Positions 1 to 12,807 are shown, counted from the stretch's first letter. The stretch is DNA of 64,000 nucleotides from Peromyscus leucopus (GCF_004664715.2 NC_051072.1:43879642-43943641), one strand, 5' to 3'. Notes: generated from the letters alone by a model not told the origin. Numbers and translations: made by a program.

Positions 1-360
1 GGACTACATATAAGGGATAAGGCAAGAAATAGAGATGAGAATAAAGTGGGGACCGTGAGGAACCCCATAGTTGTGCTCAGAATTTGGACTTTGAGATTTA
101 AGGGATGCTAGAGCAAGGACATGAGATCAAATTTAATTTTACAAAACTGATTACAAAATGATCATGGCTCTAGTTTGCATAGGGACTTGAAGACATACAA
201 AGTCACAGAGCTGTATGGTGGCCATAATTCAGATAGTCAGCTGATCTGAGAGAGACTGAGCCTTCCAGTTAGAAAAGGCAGTAAGTAAAGCAGACAGTTG
301 TCAACACCAGATGAAGAACAGTACAAAGGAACAGTACAGACTGGAAAACTCCTACCTACC
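1..360. other. Unrecognised intronic sequence
   Basis: AT-rich sequence without a repeat signature, open frame or structure I can name. Confidence 0.5.
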
Positions 361-730
361 TGTTTCAGTTAGGGTTTCTATTGCTGTGAAGAGACACTGT
401 GACCATGGCAACTCTTATAAAGGAAAACATCTAATCGGGGTGGCTCACTTACAGTTTCAGAGGTTCAGTCCATTATCATCATGATGGGGAACATGGTGGC
501 ATGCAGGCTGACGTGGTGCTAGAGCTGAGAGTGTTACATCTTGCAGGCAACATGAAGTCGTCTGAGACGCTGGGCAGTATCCTAAGCATAGGAAACTTCA
601 AAGCCCACCCCCACAGGGACACACTTCCTCCAACAAGGCCACACCCACTCCAACAAAGCCACGCCTCCTAATAGTGCCACTCCCTATGAGGTTATGGGGG
701 CCAGTTACATTCAAACTACCATACTACCCA
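361..730 (+). repeat. Old rodent interspersed repeat (TTTCTATTGCTGTGA family)
   Basis: It opens with AGGGTTTCTATTGCTGTGAA and GACCATGGCAAC, and ends with the run of CCTCCAACAAGGCCACACC, CCTCCTAATAGTGCCACTCC and ATTCAAACTACC. This pattern is abundant in rodent genomes. I do not trust my memory of its database name. Related copies are at 18040, 24454 and 40491. Confidence 0.75.
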
Positions 731-1646
731 ATGTGAAGAATCTGGTATTAGAAGAACAAGATGTAAATTATCATCCACATTCTCGTCATTATATTATGTA
801 GTTATTATCAAGAAGGCTTGTATTTAGGTATATTTGATGATGGACCTGAAGCAGAATGACTTGGTTTTGACCATGTTCTTGAGTGGCTCGGACAAAGCTC
901 ATGCCTTTCTGCTTATCACAAATACAATTGGCTTGCAGATAAAAAGAGGGGCTCAGCATTTGTTTCTCTATTGGAAGAAAAGGGCAGGGCCAACATCACC
1001 AAACTTAAAATGTGAAATCTTAGTGATTTAAGAGGATTCCCTACACACAAGTAAGTTACTTTGTGAAACTGTAAAGCTTTGTGGTCTTCTAGAAGCCACT
1101 TTGTGTGATTTTAATCTGTGCTGATAAAAGACTAGCTGGTCATCCAGAAAAGCTTCTACCTCATCCTTTTTTCCTTAGTCCATACCATGTGTACTGCATT
1201 TGAAATTGTTTGTCCATACATTCATTCTTTTATGTAATGTGGAAAGCATTTTAGTGTCAGTAAGCAAAGAACTCTGTTGGAAATGGAAAATCTTCAGTCA
1301 TTTCTAACAGTTACTATTTCCAGTGGATATAGACTTCATGATATGACCTCATCTTTTTCATGTGTACATTGTTTTGTCTAATGTTGTGTTCTTGGTGATT
1401 TTATTATATGTGCTACATTTGAGGTGGTTTTTTTTTTCCTCACAGAATCCCCCCATTCTCAAGCCTCTACATTTTCCTTCAATAGTTCCAGGATGCGTAT
1501 TATGATACTGTTCTGGTTTATGCTTGTGTTTATTAAGCGCCAGCAATATACTGAGTAACTTCATCAACATACTGTAGTTAATGTAGCTGGTTAGACTTTT
1601 TTCCAAATGCCTTCAGCTTTTTTTGTAAATATTATGCCTAGTGGAC
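731..1646. other. Unrecognised intronic sequence
   Basis: AT-rich, no named repeat. The short open frames here have no homology I recognise. Confidence 0.5.
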
Positions 1647-2030
1647 TGGAAAGATGACTCAATGTATAAAGCATTTGGTATGCAAGGATGATGAACCCCA
1701 GAACCTAGTAAAAGCTAGGCAGGTGTGGCAGTCATCTACAGCCCCAGACCCAGTAGGCAGAGACAGGAGATTTCTCGAGCATGCTGGCTAGGTAGCCTAG
1801 CCAAAATTGGAGCGCTCAAACTCCATGTTCCATGAGAGAGAGCCTGACTGAGTAAATACCATAGAGATGGAGAATATTTTCATTCCGTTGATGTTCATAG
1901 CATTCACTGTCAATTTCCAGCCTCCACATACATGTGCACTCACACCCACACATATACTTGTACCCATACACATGCAAACACTCATATATACAAACACCCA
2001 CACCACATACACATGCAAAAATGAATTATT
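1647..2030 (+). repeat. B4-type SINE (tRNA-like head with B1-like body)
   Basis: The head GACTGGAAAGATGACTCAATG resembles the tRNA-derived rodent SINE start. It is followed by GAACCCCAGAACC, a B1-like AGCTAGGCAGGTGTGGCAGTC segment, and a CA-rich tail of ACACAC and CATACACATGC motifs. Divergent. Confidence 0.6.
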
Positions 2031-2078
2031 AATTTTAAAAGTTTGACAAAAATGCCTGGTCATGAGAAAACTTAGGCA

Positions 2079-2215
2079 GCTGGGTATGATTGCATATCCT
2101 TGCAATCCCAGCACTTGAGAAGCTGAAGCAGAAAGATAGAGTTCTGGCTAGCCTAGGATGCAGAGCATAGGCCTGGCTTAAAAGAAAAGGAAAAGAAAAG
2201 GCAGTGTAGCCAAGA
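2079..2215 (+). repeat. Old B1-like monomer
   Basis: GCTGGGTATGATTGCATATCC, then CAATCCCAGCACTTGAGAAGC, ends in an A/G-rich tail (AAAAGAAAAGG). It is a diverged 7SL-type SINE. Confidence 0.6.
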
Positions 2216-2919
2216 GAAAAACAACCAAAGAAACTGAAAATAACACCTAAAGATAGCCAGCAATAGCTGTTCTTCAGAATAAAGCAATGTCTGTATTTAT
2301 TATATACAGAGGGAAATGAGATTAAGTAGAAAATTTTATTAAAAGTGAATTATAGTACATTTAAAAAATGTTGTATTTTACTTGAATTTAAAAATACTAA
2401 ATGAGAGAAAAAAAGGAAAAAGATTCCTACATTTTATATAGATGTTTATTCAGAGCTGTTTTAAGAAACTCATCTTACAAACACAAGAAAGTACTGAGGC
2501 GAGGTGACTTGTCTAGGATACATGGGTACTGAGAAACTTAATCTGCTAGTCAGGAAACTGGTGTCCTTCAGTTTCCCAGGCTGTTTCTGAGTTCGGGATA
2601 GCTGTACTATCGCTCATGCTGCAGAAGTGCGCAACATCTCCACCGGACATGGTGACGGTCATTGTTGTAGCTCTGTACTGAAGTTCATCATCATCCCTCA
2701 TCTCTTCCCTAGCACCTGGTATCCTTCATTGGAGTTCAAATTTTAGTTGCATAATAATAAGGTCTCGTGGTGAAAAGGGTCTCACAGAATTTGTTAATCT
2801 GTTTTCTTTGTAGCTGAGATTGTGTGTTGTCTTTATAACTGCATGAGGCTTTTCTAGCTCTAATATTCTTGGACCCTATTTCCCTTCCTCAGTAAGTTCT
2901 AGACATTTTCCTGTTGGGT
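2216..2919. other. Unrecognised intronic sequence
   Basis: No repeat family, RNA gene or exon seen. Confidence 0.5.
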
Positions 2920-3690
2920 TTTTTGTTTGTTTGCTTACTTTTATTGATCCTTTGTGAATTTCACATCATGCATTCTCATTCCACTTATTTCCCTGTCTCC
3001 TCGAATTTGCCATCTGCCCTTGCAAACTTTCCAGCCAAGTCAATACCAAATTTACAAGAAAAAACAAAATCAAACAAAACAAAGAAACAAAACAGAAAAC
3101 AAAAAAATAGAAGAATCTTGTCATGGAATTTGTAGTGTGGCCCATTGAGTCACACAGTTTACCCTTTAGTCCACTCATCTTTACTTGCAAATGTTCATTG
3201 CCTCCAGTCATTGGTCTGGCTCTAGGCCTCTGGCTTCTGCTACACCACAGATATTGGGCTCTCACTGGGGCTCCTCTTGGATAGCCTGTTGTCCTGTGTC
3301 ATAGAGATCCTGCTGATTTGGATCTGTAGATTCGTCCCCTTCACGTGCTCCAACAGTTCATCGATGCAGTGGATGCTGGGGTGGGTCAACTCATAGCCCT
3401 TGTTCTGAGTCTGGGTGGTAGCTGGCTTGGTCAGCTCACTATCTTTCCTTCATGTCATACAGGGATGAGCCTCAGTTAGCTTACCCAGGGCAGCCTGCAG
3501 CAAGGAGCAGGGCCAGTTCTCCTGTTCTCAGGTCCTCAAATCTGGGTCACCCTCACTCACACCAGGGCCAGCTGTACTGTTTTTCCCTGCAAGGTTCAGG
3601 GCCCTCTCTCCTGATTGCTGTAGGGGGATTATGAGGGGGTGGCAGGGTCAGCTCTCATGCCCTCAGGACTGGCTTCACCTTGTTTTGTTT
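2920..3690 (-). mobile_element. LINE-1 3' end, Lx-type, antisense
   Basis: On the plus strand it reads TTTTATTGATCCTTTGTGAA, TTCACATCATGCATTCTCA, then an A-rich AAACAAAAC block, and later CATCGATGCAGTGGATGCTGG. This is the reversed 3' UTR of a rodent LINE-1. No ORF2 portion is preserved and the boundaries are approximate. Confidence 0.7.
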
Positions 3691-4430
3691 TTTCTTGCAC
3701 CGTCTATGTCAGAAAGACACCTCCCTCTGTCTTTCTGCCCAGAGAACTTGATTTCATTCCCAGATTTCTTGAGGATTTCATTGTTTATACTTGAAGCTCC
3801 TTAATATACTCAAGATAAAACAGTATCAGTTGTTTTATATTAGCTTTTCCTTACTAGGAATATCCAGCTTATATCTAGATTCAGTTTATTTCCCTAGAGT
3901 TAACCTTTTCTTTAATAAACACAGTCTCTTTCTTTTTTTCCACATATGACTATCTTATAACACATGCAGATTGTTTCGCAGGTCCTTTCAATGAATAGCT
4001 TTTCATCCTTAAGAGAACAGTTCATTTAACCATTAACAAAATACCACATTAAAATACTTTAAGGCACTAAAATACATACATGCTGCATTGTCAATGAATG
4101 GGAACATCATAAAGTATACTGACTGAATAATAATGTAAAATTATTTTAGCTTTGATAGTGCATAATAATTTAACTAGCAGATTAAGGTATGTACAACCAG
4201 AAATGTACTTCTGTATGTCCATCTTATCTGCAAGAACCTGACTGATGACAGTTTTGAAGCAACGGCTTTGGTCAGATTGCATCCTACTCCTAAGACATTC
4301 ACTTATTTCAAGTTTTGTTTCCCTTGACAATTTGTTCTTCCACAGTCAACACTACTGTATAGACATTAGCCTATGTTAGCTTTTGATTTTCAAATAAAGA
4401 GCTTCAGAAAACATCTAAGAACATTATTTA
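3691..4430. other. Unrecognised intronic sequence
   Basis: AT-rich. No family recognised. Confidence 0.5.
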
Positions 4431-4556
4431 CAGTTTTTTTTTTTCTTTTTTCTTTTTTTTTTTTTTTTTTGTAGCTTTGCTTTCTGAATGTTTGAACAGT
4501 GCTCGAACTCAAGAGATCACTCTTCCCAGTCTGATAAAGGCGCGCACCGCCGGCTA
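4431..4556 (-). repeat. Degraded antisense B1 with poly(T)
   Basis: A T-rich run (the reversed A tail) leads to GTAGCTTTGC, TCGAACTCAAGAGATC and GATAAAGGCGCGCACCGCC, a B1 read in reverse with internal losses. Confidence 0.65.
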
Positions 4557-5017
4557 GTATGAACATTTTTACAGTTTGAGAAAATGGAAGTTATTGCTGA
4601 TGATCATTCTTCTTTTGGAACCTGTATCTGGGGTGTCCTCTCCACCATCACATAGCCAATCTCCACTCTAGCTCTGGTTAATGGGAAGCTGGTAGACCCA
4701 TAAAGGGGCTTTTATATATATACATAAAATATGCAGGAGAAACACCATTATGAGTGGTCCATCATAAACTCACACAGGGAACCAAATATCAACTATAACT
4801 CTGCCAATAAAAAGATTCCATGATAGGCCTATATGAAACATTTCCTTAGAGATTCCTGAACATATTAACAATCATAAGTTTTTCCTATAAGTAAAGATAA
4901 ATTCATTGGTTTTAACATATCTTTTATTGTTAAGAATGTAATCATTTCAGTTTCACTAAAGAAGTATTTGAATGGAAGTTTATTGAAGAAGAAAAAAAGA
5001 TGATAAGAAAGAAAGAG
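4557..5017. other. Unrecognised intronic sequence
   Basis: Contains a small TATATATACATA run near 4715. No named repeat. Confidence 0.45.
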
Positions 5018-5178
5018 AAGCCAGACAGTGGTGGCGCACACCTTTAATTCCAGCACTTGGGAGGCAGAAACAGATGGATCTCTGTGAGTTCAAGGTCAAC
5101 CAGGTCTAAAGAACAAGTTCCAGGACAGCTAGGGTTACACAGAGAAACCCTGTGTCCAAAAAAAAAAAAAAAAAAAAA
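5018..5178 (+). repeat. B1 SINE
   Basis: GCCAGACAGTGGTGGCGCAC, TTCCAGCACTTGGGAGGCAG and ACACAGAGAAACCCTGTGTCC, followed by about 20 A. It has the CAGGACAGCTAGGGTTACAC middle of the ordinary murine-type B1, not the cricetid variant. Confidence 0.9.
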
Positions 5179-8100
5179 GTGGGGGAGGGAAGGAGGAGGG
5201 AAGAGAAAAATAAGAGAGAAATGAGATATGGGAATATGTGTCAAAGATACACAAATAAAAAAATCACTGCACAACAGGGAAGGAGAAGAAAGAAAGGGAG
5301 GGTCTTTAGACACTGGTAAGAAAATCATGGTTTAAAAAAGATCTTTGTATATCCACATAAACCCACACTCAATCCTTCCACTAATAATTAAGTCTAATCC
5401 ACTATAAATTGGTTGAGGTTTTAAAGAAAACCCCACAAAACCTAATATAAAAATAATAACAGAGAAATAGTACATGTCATACTTTCTGCATGAAATTTAA
5501 GCTAACTAATGACATGTCAAATCATCATACTTCAACTATAGAAGTCCTAATGATCAATATGAAAGTTTCCATCTCTTTACTGAAATCATTACTTATTTAT
5601 TGGTTTACCAGCCCCCCACTCAGCACTTCAATAGGTTGAAATTTAGGCTCAACACTACAGTGTTTAGCCCTACAAGTCACTGCAGAACTGTGTCTAACTA
5701 TACACTGTACATGCATTTAGCTATGCTCTTCATCTGCTGCTCCTGCATACAATGCTAATTATAATTGAATTTTATGCAAGTAGAGTCTCCATAGTCTTTA
5801 TTTGCATGTTCTGTCACATAAGATGGGACCTATGCAGTGGCTCCTTGATCTTCATAGAAACCTGAAATACTGGAATTTACTTATTTGCAGTTACTGCTGC
5901 AGCTTTCATAGACTATATGAAGTCAAGTTCCCACTTTAAAACTGGAAAATCCAATGACTGGTGAGATTACAGAAAATTTAATAAAGTTATTATAGATAAG
6001 ATTGATTAGCCATTTAGAAACTCTGACATGGAATAAATTATGACGAAAGATAATTTTCAGCCATAGCAAATTTACTTCATGAAGTCAGATAACGTGTTTG
6101 ATTCTTAAATTGGACTGTTTAGACAGAATAGCGATATCTACTATTACTTTGGACATGTTATATCTTGCTGTTGCATTTACTCTTGTTCAGTTTGTTTTGA
6201 AAGAAATCCAAAATTTGAAAGGATTCTCCCAACGACTGATGGCAATTATCTGTCAGATGTCTAGTTTCTGTTTAAAAACCATGTGATCTTTCATATCAAG
6301 GGTGTTAGATTATAAGTATAAAGGCTACATGCAGGTGCATTTCGATTCTCTTGTCTTTCTGAATTGTAATATACTTAGGATAGGGGCAGCCTTCTGTTTC
6401 TATGTATGTAGCAGATTATAGAGAACATGTAGAACACAGTCTCTCAGACTGAACTTATGTTCTGATAGTGTTTCATAATGACTTTGCCTAATGTTTTCTG
6501 TTAGATGTCTCATAAAATGTGTAAGTGTATATGCATTTCTTCCTTGCCTTGTTTATTTCTATTTAAATGGGATTATAATAAAAGAAAAGCAGTTTGGTTC
6601 CAAGCATTTAATGACAAGAGTTAGAATATGGGAGTCTTCTGATTTTGAGTTTTCTGAAAATTTATGTAACAAAAGATATTTCATTCAAGTAGTGAGTCAA
6701 ACAAAAGAAACTTATCAGTAAGATTTTGAAAATCTACATGCCCATGAAAAATATGCAGAGATTCAAGGGGTTTTTTGTTTATTTGTTTGTTTGGTTAGAC
6801 TGGAATCTCATTTTGTTGGTAGCTGGTTCTAGACTCTGAATACTAACAATAGTAATGTCTGTGTGGAAATGAAAGCCATTGTCACCATAGGAAGAGTTCT
6901 GTGTTGAGTGTGTCTTCTAGGCCAAGTATGATGTGAGGCCTGCTAACTTCCAATGAATCTTTGTCTTTCAATCTACTCTTCCCTTCTCATGCTTGGAAAG
7001 CTGAGACCGCTTGGTGGTCTCTTTGGTTGTCTGATGCCTTACTGCCAGCAGCATAGAATAAGTTTGGAATGACAGTGAGATGTACCTGATTTTGCTTTCT
7101 ATGTTTATGCATAAGCTACAGCATATTACAATATTTATGAGATATGGCAAGTCTAAATCTCTGCTCCATCTGATACTACCATAAATGTAAAAACCATGTC
7201 ATATGACTATAGTCTTGATACCTGTGAAAGGCTTTTATTGTAATGATTCTATGATTTCATCAATAGACAAGTTATTGTGTCATTATGAACAAATTGATAT
7301 TGTTGCGATTAAAGCAGCAAACTGGAAGTCATAAAGGCTGTACTGTTTGGCTATCAGCCATTTCCATGTGTTATAAACTCATCAGATGTTGAGAAATAGC
7401 AGGCTTAAGCTAACTTCAAGTGTTAAGTTCATAATCCAAGAGATAGCAGTCTGTAGTAGATTTGTGTTTAGCCCTCAGCTTGCTTAATAAAGTCTTAAAG
7501 CAAATTTATTTACTATCTTATATAAGAAACACATGTATTTCATTTTTGTTGACTAAAATTCTCTTTAGGACATATCAAAAAATTAGGGCTTGATAATGTT
7601 TTAACCATTTTTATAGGTAAATGTTAGTGATGCTCAGTGTTTAAATTCAGCAACTTATGTTAAGATAATATTTACCATTCCATAAGAAAAAAAAAGAACA
7701 GATATAAAATTCATGGTCCCTGAAGAAAGTGAGAGAAGTAGCAGCGGGAATTAAAACTGAGTGAAAATTTTGCCATTGTAAATTCCTCAGTCTCAAATTC
7801 AAATTTTGCATATTAAAAAAAATGACAGGATTTTTAAAAACTACTTCTATAATATGATGCAAACATCCTGGTAAGATGGGAACTTGCTGTTGTATACTAT
7901 CATTTTAAACTTGCCTATGTAGCTATTTACTCATTGTCTTTAGTTAAAAATGTGCAAGTCTAATCAAACTTTTCCTTTCGTGGGCAGCTCTCAGTTCAGT
8001 AGGAAAATGCATTAAGAACTGGGCTGTCAGAGTCAGTGTGCAGCTCTGCCTTGACTCATATTGTTTCTACTCTTGTCTGTGTCCAAGGTGAATATTAAAT

Positions 8101-8439
8101 TATTTGACATCTCACTATTTTCTTACATGTGAGAACTGAGAAGAAATAATTTAATTCATAATGGGCTTTAATGTCAAAAGACTTTAAATAAAATGACCTG
8201 CATGTAACAACTATTTACATTTAAAATTTTGATAATATAGCACTGAAATATTAATGTATATCTTACCCAGACTGTTTTTGTGATAAGACTAAGGGACCAG
8301 ATTAATTGCTTTCTGTGGCCACACAATAATGTTGACCCTAGATCTCTGATAATAACCCTGCCTATCCACATTCAAATGTTTTGTCTAAGATTTTAGAATG
8401 CTGACATGGATATGAGGTTGGAGGGTTCACATGTGTGTA
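5179..8439. other. Long unrecognised intronic stretch, about 3.3 kb
   Basis: AT-rich single-copy-looking sequence. I read both strands and found no SINE, LINE, RNA gene or splice-consistent coding segment. It is one of the largest repeat-poor blocks in the window. Confidence 0.5.
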
Positions 8440-8700
8440 GGACCGAAATCAATGTCTCCTGGTGTTTCCTCAGGCACCATCCACCTTGGTTTTTAGACAG
8501 GATCTCTCACTGAAGCTGGAGCTTGCCCAGTTAGCATAGGCTGGCTAGCCAGAGAGCTTCAAGGACCTTCCTCTCTCTGCCTCCCCTGTGCCCAAGCACA
8601 TGTTACCATGCACAGCTTCTCTTGCATTTCTTAGGCTCAGACTCAGGTTACCATGGTTGCAAGACAAGCAATGTGCCAACAAAATTACCTCCCTATCCCT
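8440..8700 (-). repeat. Antisense B4-type SINE
   Basis: AGACAGGATCTCTCACTGAAG, GCTGGCTAGCCAGAGAGCTTC and CTGCCTCCCCTGTGCCC are the reversed B1-like half. The following ACTCAGGTTACCATGGTTGC with CAAGACAAGCAATG resembles the reversed tRNA-like half. Diverged. Confidence 0.6.
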
Positions 8701-9392
8701 GACATTAGTTTCTTTGGTTTGCTTTGCTTTTGGAACATTTTTTGTTTATTCTTTCAGTTTCATGCACACGTACACAAGCACTTTAATCACATCTCCTCAC
8801 TATCCTCTCCCTTCTCATAATGAACCCCTTTTTCTTTCTAACAGGCTCCTCCTACTTCATATCTTTCTGTTTGTGTCCCATTACATCTAATTATGGTTGA
8901 TTGCTTACATGAGCATGGAGCAGTTTAGCAGTTGCTAACCCAATGAAGCATATGACTCCCCCCACTCAGCAACTGTCACCTTTACAGAGGGGTTAGGACA
9001 TTGTGGGCCCTCCTCTATCCATGATGACTGTTGACGGCCACTTTTGTGCCATTAGCCACCACTGTTGTCATACCATGGGTGCAGCAACCGTGTCTTACCC
9101 AGAAGTCAGTATTTCAAAGCACTCGTTCTCATCCTCAGGCTCGTACATTCTTCCACTTCCTCTTCTGCAGTCTTCCCTTGAGGAGATATGTAGATGTCCT
9201 TACTAGGGCCGAACACTCAACAGTTGCTTAGTCTCAGCACCTTGACCAGTTCTCAATCTCTGCTTAATTGCTACCTACTGCAAATAGAAGCCGCTCTTAC
9301 CCAAGTTCAGAGCAGCATTCGCCTATGAATATGTAAGTGTAAACATAAATATTTCATGCAGAGTTGTACAATGTGACTATTCAGCAAATGAA

Positions 9393-9610
9393 CAGTAGTA
9401 GGTTCTCAACCTTCCTAATATTGTGACCCTTTAATACAGTTCGTCATTTTGTGGTGACCCCAACCATAAAATTATTTTTGTTGCTACTTCATAACTGTAA
9501 TTTTGCTACTGTTAGGAATTGCAATGTAAATATCTGTGTTTTTCAGTGGTCTTAGGTGACCGTGTGAAAGGGCTATAGAGGTCACAACCCTCACAGATTG
9601 AGAACCACTG
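9393..9610. mobile_element. Non-autonomous hAT-Charlie-like DNA transposon (URR1-like)
   Basis: The ends are inverted: GGTTCTCAACCTTCC on the left and GATTGAGAACCACTG on the right. Inside are TTGTGACCCTTTAATACAG and TAAAATTATTTTTGTTGCTA, typical of a common rodent element I know as URR1. The family name is from memory. No clear 8-bp target duplication was found. Confidence 0.7.
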
Positions 9611-9639
9611 TCCTTAAGCCTATGGACAGTGAGCTTTTC

Positions 9640-10212
9640 TAGCCATGAGCTTTTTTTTTCCCCTTTCATTTTTTTTTAATTAAAACTAGATTCTTCTCTC
9701 ATATAATATATCCCACCAGTTTCCCCTCCTTCCATTCCTCCTAGCTTCTCCCCACCTCTTTTCTCCCCAGATCCACTCCCTGTCCATTTTCTCTTCAGAA
9801 AAGAGCAGGCCTCCAAGAGACAACAGCCAAATAGGACAAAACAACATACAATAAGACAAGGCAAAAGCCCTCCTATCAAGGCTGGACAAGGCAATCCGAT
9901 AGGAGGAAAAGAGTCTCAAGAGCAGGCAAAAGAGTTAGAGATACACCTGTTCCCATCATTAGGAGTCCCACAGAAACACTAAGCTAACCGCCGTAACATA
10001 TATGCAGAGAACCTGGTGCAGACCCATACAGGCCCCTGCTAGGTGTTCAGTCTCTGAGCCCATGTGAGCCCTGCTTAGTTGATTCGGTGGGACATGTTCT
10101 TCTGTTGTCCTCCATTCCCTCTGACTCTCAGAGTCTTTCCTCCCCCTCTTCCACGGGGTTCACTCATCTCTGAGGGGAGGGATACAACGGAGACCTCCAA
10201 TTTAGCCATGAG
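9640..10212 (-). mobile_element. Truncated LINE-1 insertion with 10-bp target duplication
   Basis: TAGCCATGAG occurs at 9640-9649 and 10203-10212. Between them is a reversed L1 3' end that starts with two T9 runs separated by a short CCCCTTTCA (the interrupted A tail), then CTCCACCTCTTTTCTCCCC-like pyrimidine-rich sequence and GTGAGCCCTGCTTAGTTGAT. It is a 5'-truncated insertion into an older L1. Confidence 0.85.
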
Positions 10213-10700
10213 TTTTTAATCTGGTTTACTGTACCAGGCATGAGTTCAAGCAGGCCTCAAATTCAACCAGAGAGCAGTTAATTACCCCATAAGAGTCATG
10301 CCACTATTATACCAGTGACCACACCTTGCCTGGCAGGTTGGTATTCATAGCTGGGCAAAACCATTGAATTTATTTTTCCCCTAGCAGCCTGCATAGCCTC
10401 TCACAGGACTGTGAAAGCTAGCTGGTAGAAGGGAGCTTCCATTTCAGTTTCAGTCGATTTGTCTGTGTCCCCCAGACAAAGTGTGTGATGCCTTCAGCAG
10501 TGGGATATTCTCATCTAATTCCGGTGGAAAACCAGGAGCAATGATAGTCACCTGCATTGTTAGGGGCCTCTGGAATATCTCTAAGCAGCAACTCCTACAA
10601 AGGTATCTCGGCTGGCACTGAGATCTTTGCTTAGTATCTTATGGCTTCTGGGAGGGGCATTATCTACCCATTCAAGGTATCTCCTGCAAACTTTAATAAT

Positions 10701-11465
10701 ATTTTAAAGTTAGCATATAACACATAGTTGCTTTTATATATATCTCCTTAGCACTCTACTAATTGAGCTATGTTCATAACCCTCACATTAGTTTTCAAAG
10801 AAAAAAATCAGTGGCAGAGTAGATCTTAGTATGATATTCAGTATCATTTTATCATTTCTTTTAAAAATCGTAATCCATTAAGTTGCTGCTGTAATTTAAC
10901 ATTCCTGAATTGGTTGTGACATATTTTGATAATAGACACAAGTTTCTTCTGAATGCATGGTAGTGTACTTTTTCATATTAATCCTTAATTTTTTGTACTA
11001 ACCTTCTCGTAATAGTATGTTCTGAACAGAGCCACAGCTTAAGTGCCAGTTTTTCCATGGAGCCTGGAAATGAAGATTTTAGTAAACAGCAATAGTAAAA
11101 TAACACTATTTTAAGTCACAGAAATGGCATGAACAAAGGGTATGTGTGCCAAAGCTTCAATTTTGCCAAGATACTGATGACTAGTATGTTTTGACTGAAA
11201 TGTAGAGTAACTGTATAGTCTACGGGAAGATAAAGTAGAAAATGTGTTGTGAAGCTAGCTCGGGAGAGGACTTAAACACTTGAGAAAGAAGTAGGTGCAT
11301 GGTTCAGTAGACTTTGTGGACAGAAGTGCACAGTTCAGTGGGCTTTATGTCAAGCTCAGGTGACGAGAGTTGTAGAGTTTGGCACACCTGTGTAAAGCGA
11401 AGCTCAAGCTAGACAGACAGGAAGACGCTGTGATGAGAAAGGAAGGGTGTGGTGAGGCAGGAACT
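10701..11465. other. Unrecognised intronic sequence
   Basis: No repeat family or exon seen. Confidence 0.5.
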
Positions 11466-12012
11466 GTGTGAGACCCAAACAGGAACAGTCTGCCTTGCAC
11501 ATCAACGGGAGACCAAAACAGGAAAATCGACCTCACCGGTTAAGGGTTCTGTTTCCAGTTAAGACAGTTAGGAGTAAGGTTATATTTGTCCTGTGTAGCT
11601 TAAAGTTTCTGTTTGTAGTTCCTGTTTGTCCTGTGTTAGTAAGTCCTCACAAGTTATTGTTTCTATTTGTAGTTAAGAATAAGTTCTTGTTTCTTAGATC
11701 CGATGTAAACTGCAAACGTGTTTTCCTCCACTAGACTTGCAGCCCCGTTCACACAGTGTACGTCCTTAGTCTTGTCCCTTCCCTTTCACTGTAGTTTTCT
11801 AAGAGTGTCTAAGAGCCGACTCTATCCCCCTGTGAACACTTCATCTCCCCTATAGAAAGGACCTCAAGAGGCCAGCAGGCACTGGTCTTTCAAATCCCTG
11901 CTTGGTGTGAGACAGCCAGTTGGCCAGTCCCAGGTACACCCCTATAGCTTGCTTTAATGGGACAGTCATGGATTTGGTCTTCTCTCCTCGAAGTTCTCAA
12001 GCTTAACAACTG
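11465..12012 (+). mobile_element. Possible diverged LTR of an endogenous retrovirus
   Basis: It starts near TGTGTGAGACCC and ends near GCTTAACA. It has repeated TTTGTCCTGTGT and GTTTGTAGTT motifs, a possible TATA-like CCCCTATAGAAAGGACC, and a CTTCTCTCCTCGAAG stretch such as is seen in U5. I found no matching target duplication, so the ends and the class are uncertain; it may instead be another repeat type. Confidence 0.35.
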
Positions 12013-12074
12013 AGGCCAGAAAGTGAGCCTGACACCAGGTTCTGGTGACTTTGTCAGAAATAGGACAGAGGATT

Positions 12075-12232
12075 TTTATGTTTGTTGTAAGACAGGGTCT
12101 CTGAATAGCCCAGGCTAACCCAGAAACTCACTATGTAAAGCAGGCTGCCCTGGAACTCAAACTCAGAAAGATCCACTTACCTCTGCCTCCTGAATGCTAA
12201 GATTAAAGATATCCACCACCTTGCCTGGCTCA
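12075..12232 (-). repeat. Old antisense B1
   Basis: AAGACAGGGTCTCTGAATAGC, CTGCCTCCTGAATGCTAAGA and CCACCACCTTGCCTGGCT are a reversed, diverged B1. Confidence 0.75.
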
Positions 12233-12559
12233 CATCAAGCTTTTTTCCTGTGTTCCACGGACAGAAGTCAGTTATCAGGTGTGTAGAGCAAGCACCCTTA
12301 CCTGCTGAATCAATTAACGTTTTCCATTTTTTGTTTCTTTTCTTATTTTAGAACTTCCCATACCCTTTTACTCTCTGCTTTCTCTAGATTTAAGCCTACT
12401 GTTTGGGTACCTCTTCATCCTGGCTCCACATGGCATGTTCCTAACTATTGTTAGGGTCCTGTTCACGTGCCTCTCCTGCAAAGTCATCTCTTACTTAACC
12501 TGCAGTAATCCTTCTTTCACTAAATTCCTACATGCTTCACTGATTTCTTTGTTATTTTA

Positions 12560-12704
12560 TTTTTTTGAGACAGGAATTCTCTGTGTAGTTTTGGTGCCTG
12601 TCTTGGATCTCACTCTAGACCAGGCTGGCCTCGAACTCACAGAGATACACCTGGTTCTGCCTCCCAAGTGCTGGGATTAAAGGTGTGTGCCACCACCGCC
12701 CAGC
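12560..12704 (-). repeat. Antisense B1
   Basis: TTTTTTGAGACAGGAATTCTC, GACCAGGCTGGCCTCGAAC, CTCCCAAGTGCTGGGATTAA and GCCACCACCGCCCAGC: a nearly full reversed B1. It faces the plus-strand B1 at 13157. Confidence 0.9.
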
Positions 12705-12807
12705 TTCTTTATTATTTTTATCATGTACTGTTTTCATTGTTGGTAGACAAGATTTCTGTCCTTCTCTGCAGTTGAAGCTCCTTGAAGAGTGTGCGTAGGT
12801 GTTAGTG

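Larger units (their letters stand above)
8735..10700 (-). mobile_element. Old Lx-type LINE-1 3' UTR, split by two later insertions
   Basis: Three segments belong together: 8735-9392, 9611-9639 and 10213-10700. The plus strand shows TAATGAACCCCTTTTTCTTT, AACACTCAACAGTTGCTTAG, ACATAAATATTTCATGCAGA, and then, after the insertions, CCAGGCATGAGTTCAAGCAG, CACACCTTGCCTGGCAGG and AGCAGCCTGCATAGCC. The order is that of a reversed rodent Lx LINE-1 3' UTR as I remember it. A hAT-like element and a younger L1 interrupt it. Confidence 0.7.

Noticed and set aside
11465..12012. Firm call of a retroviral LTR
   Set aside because: No target duplication and no agreed ends; kept only as a low-confidence feature.
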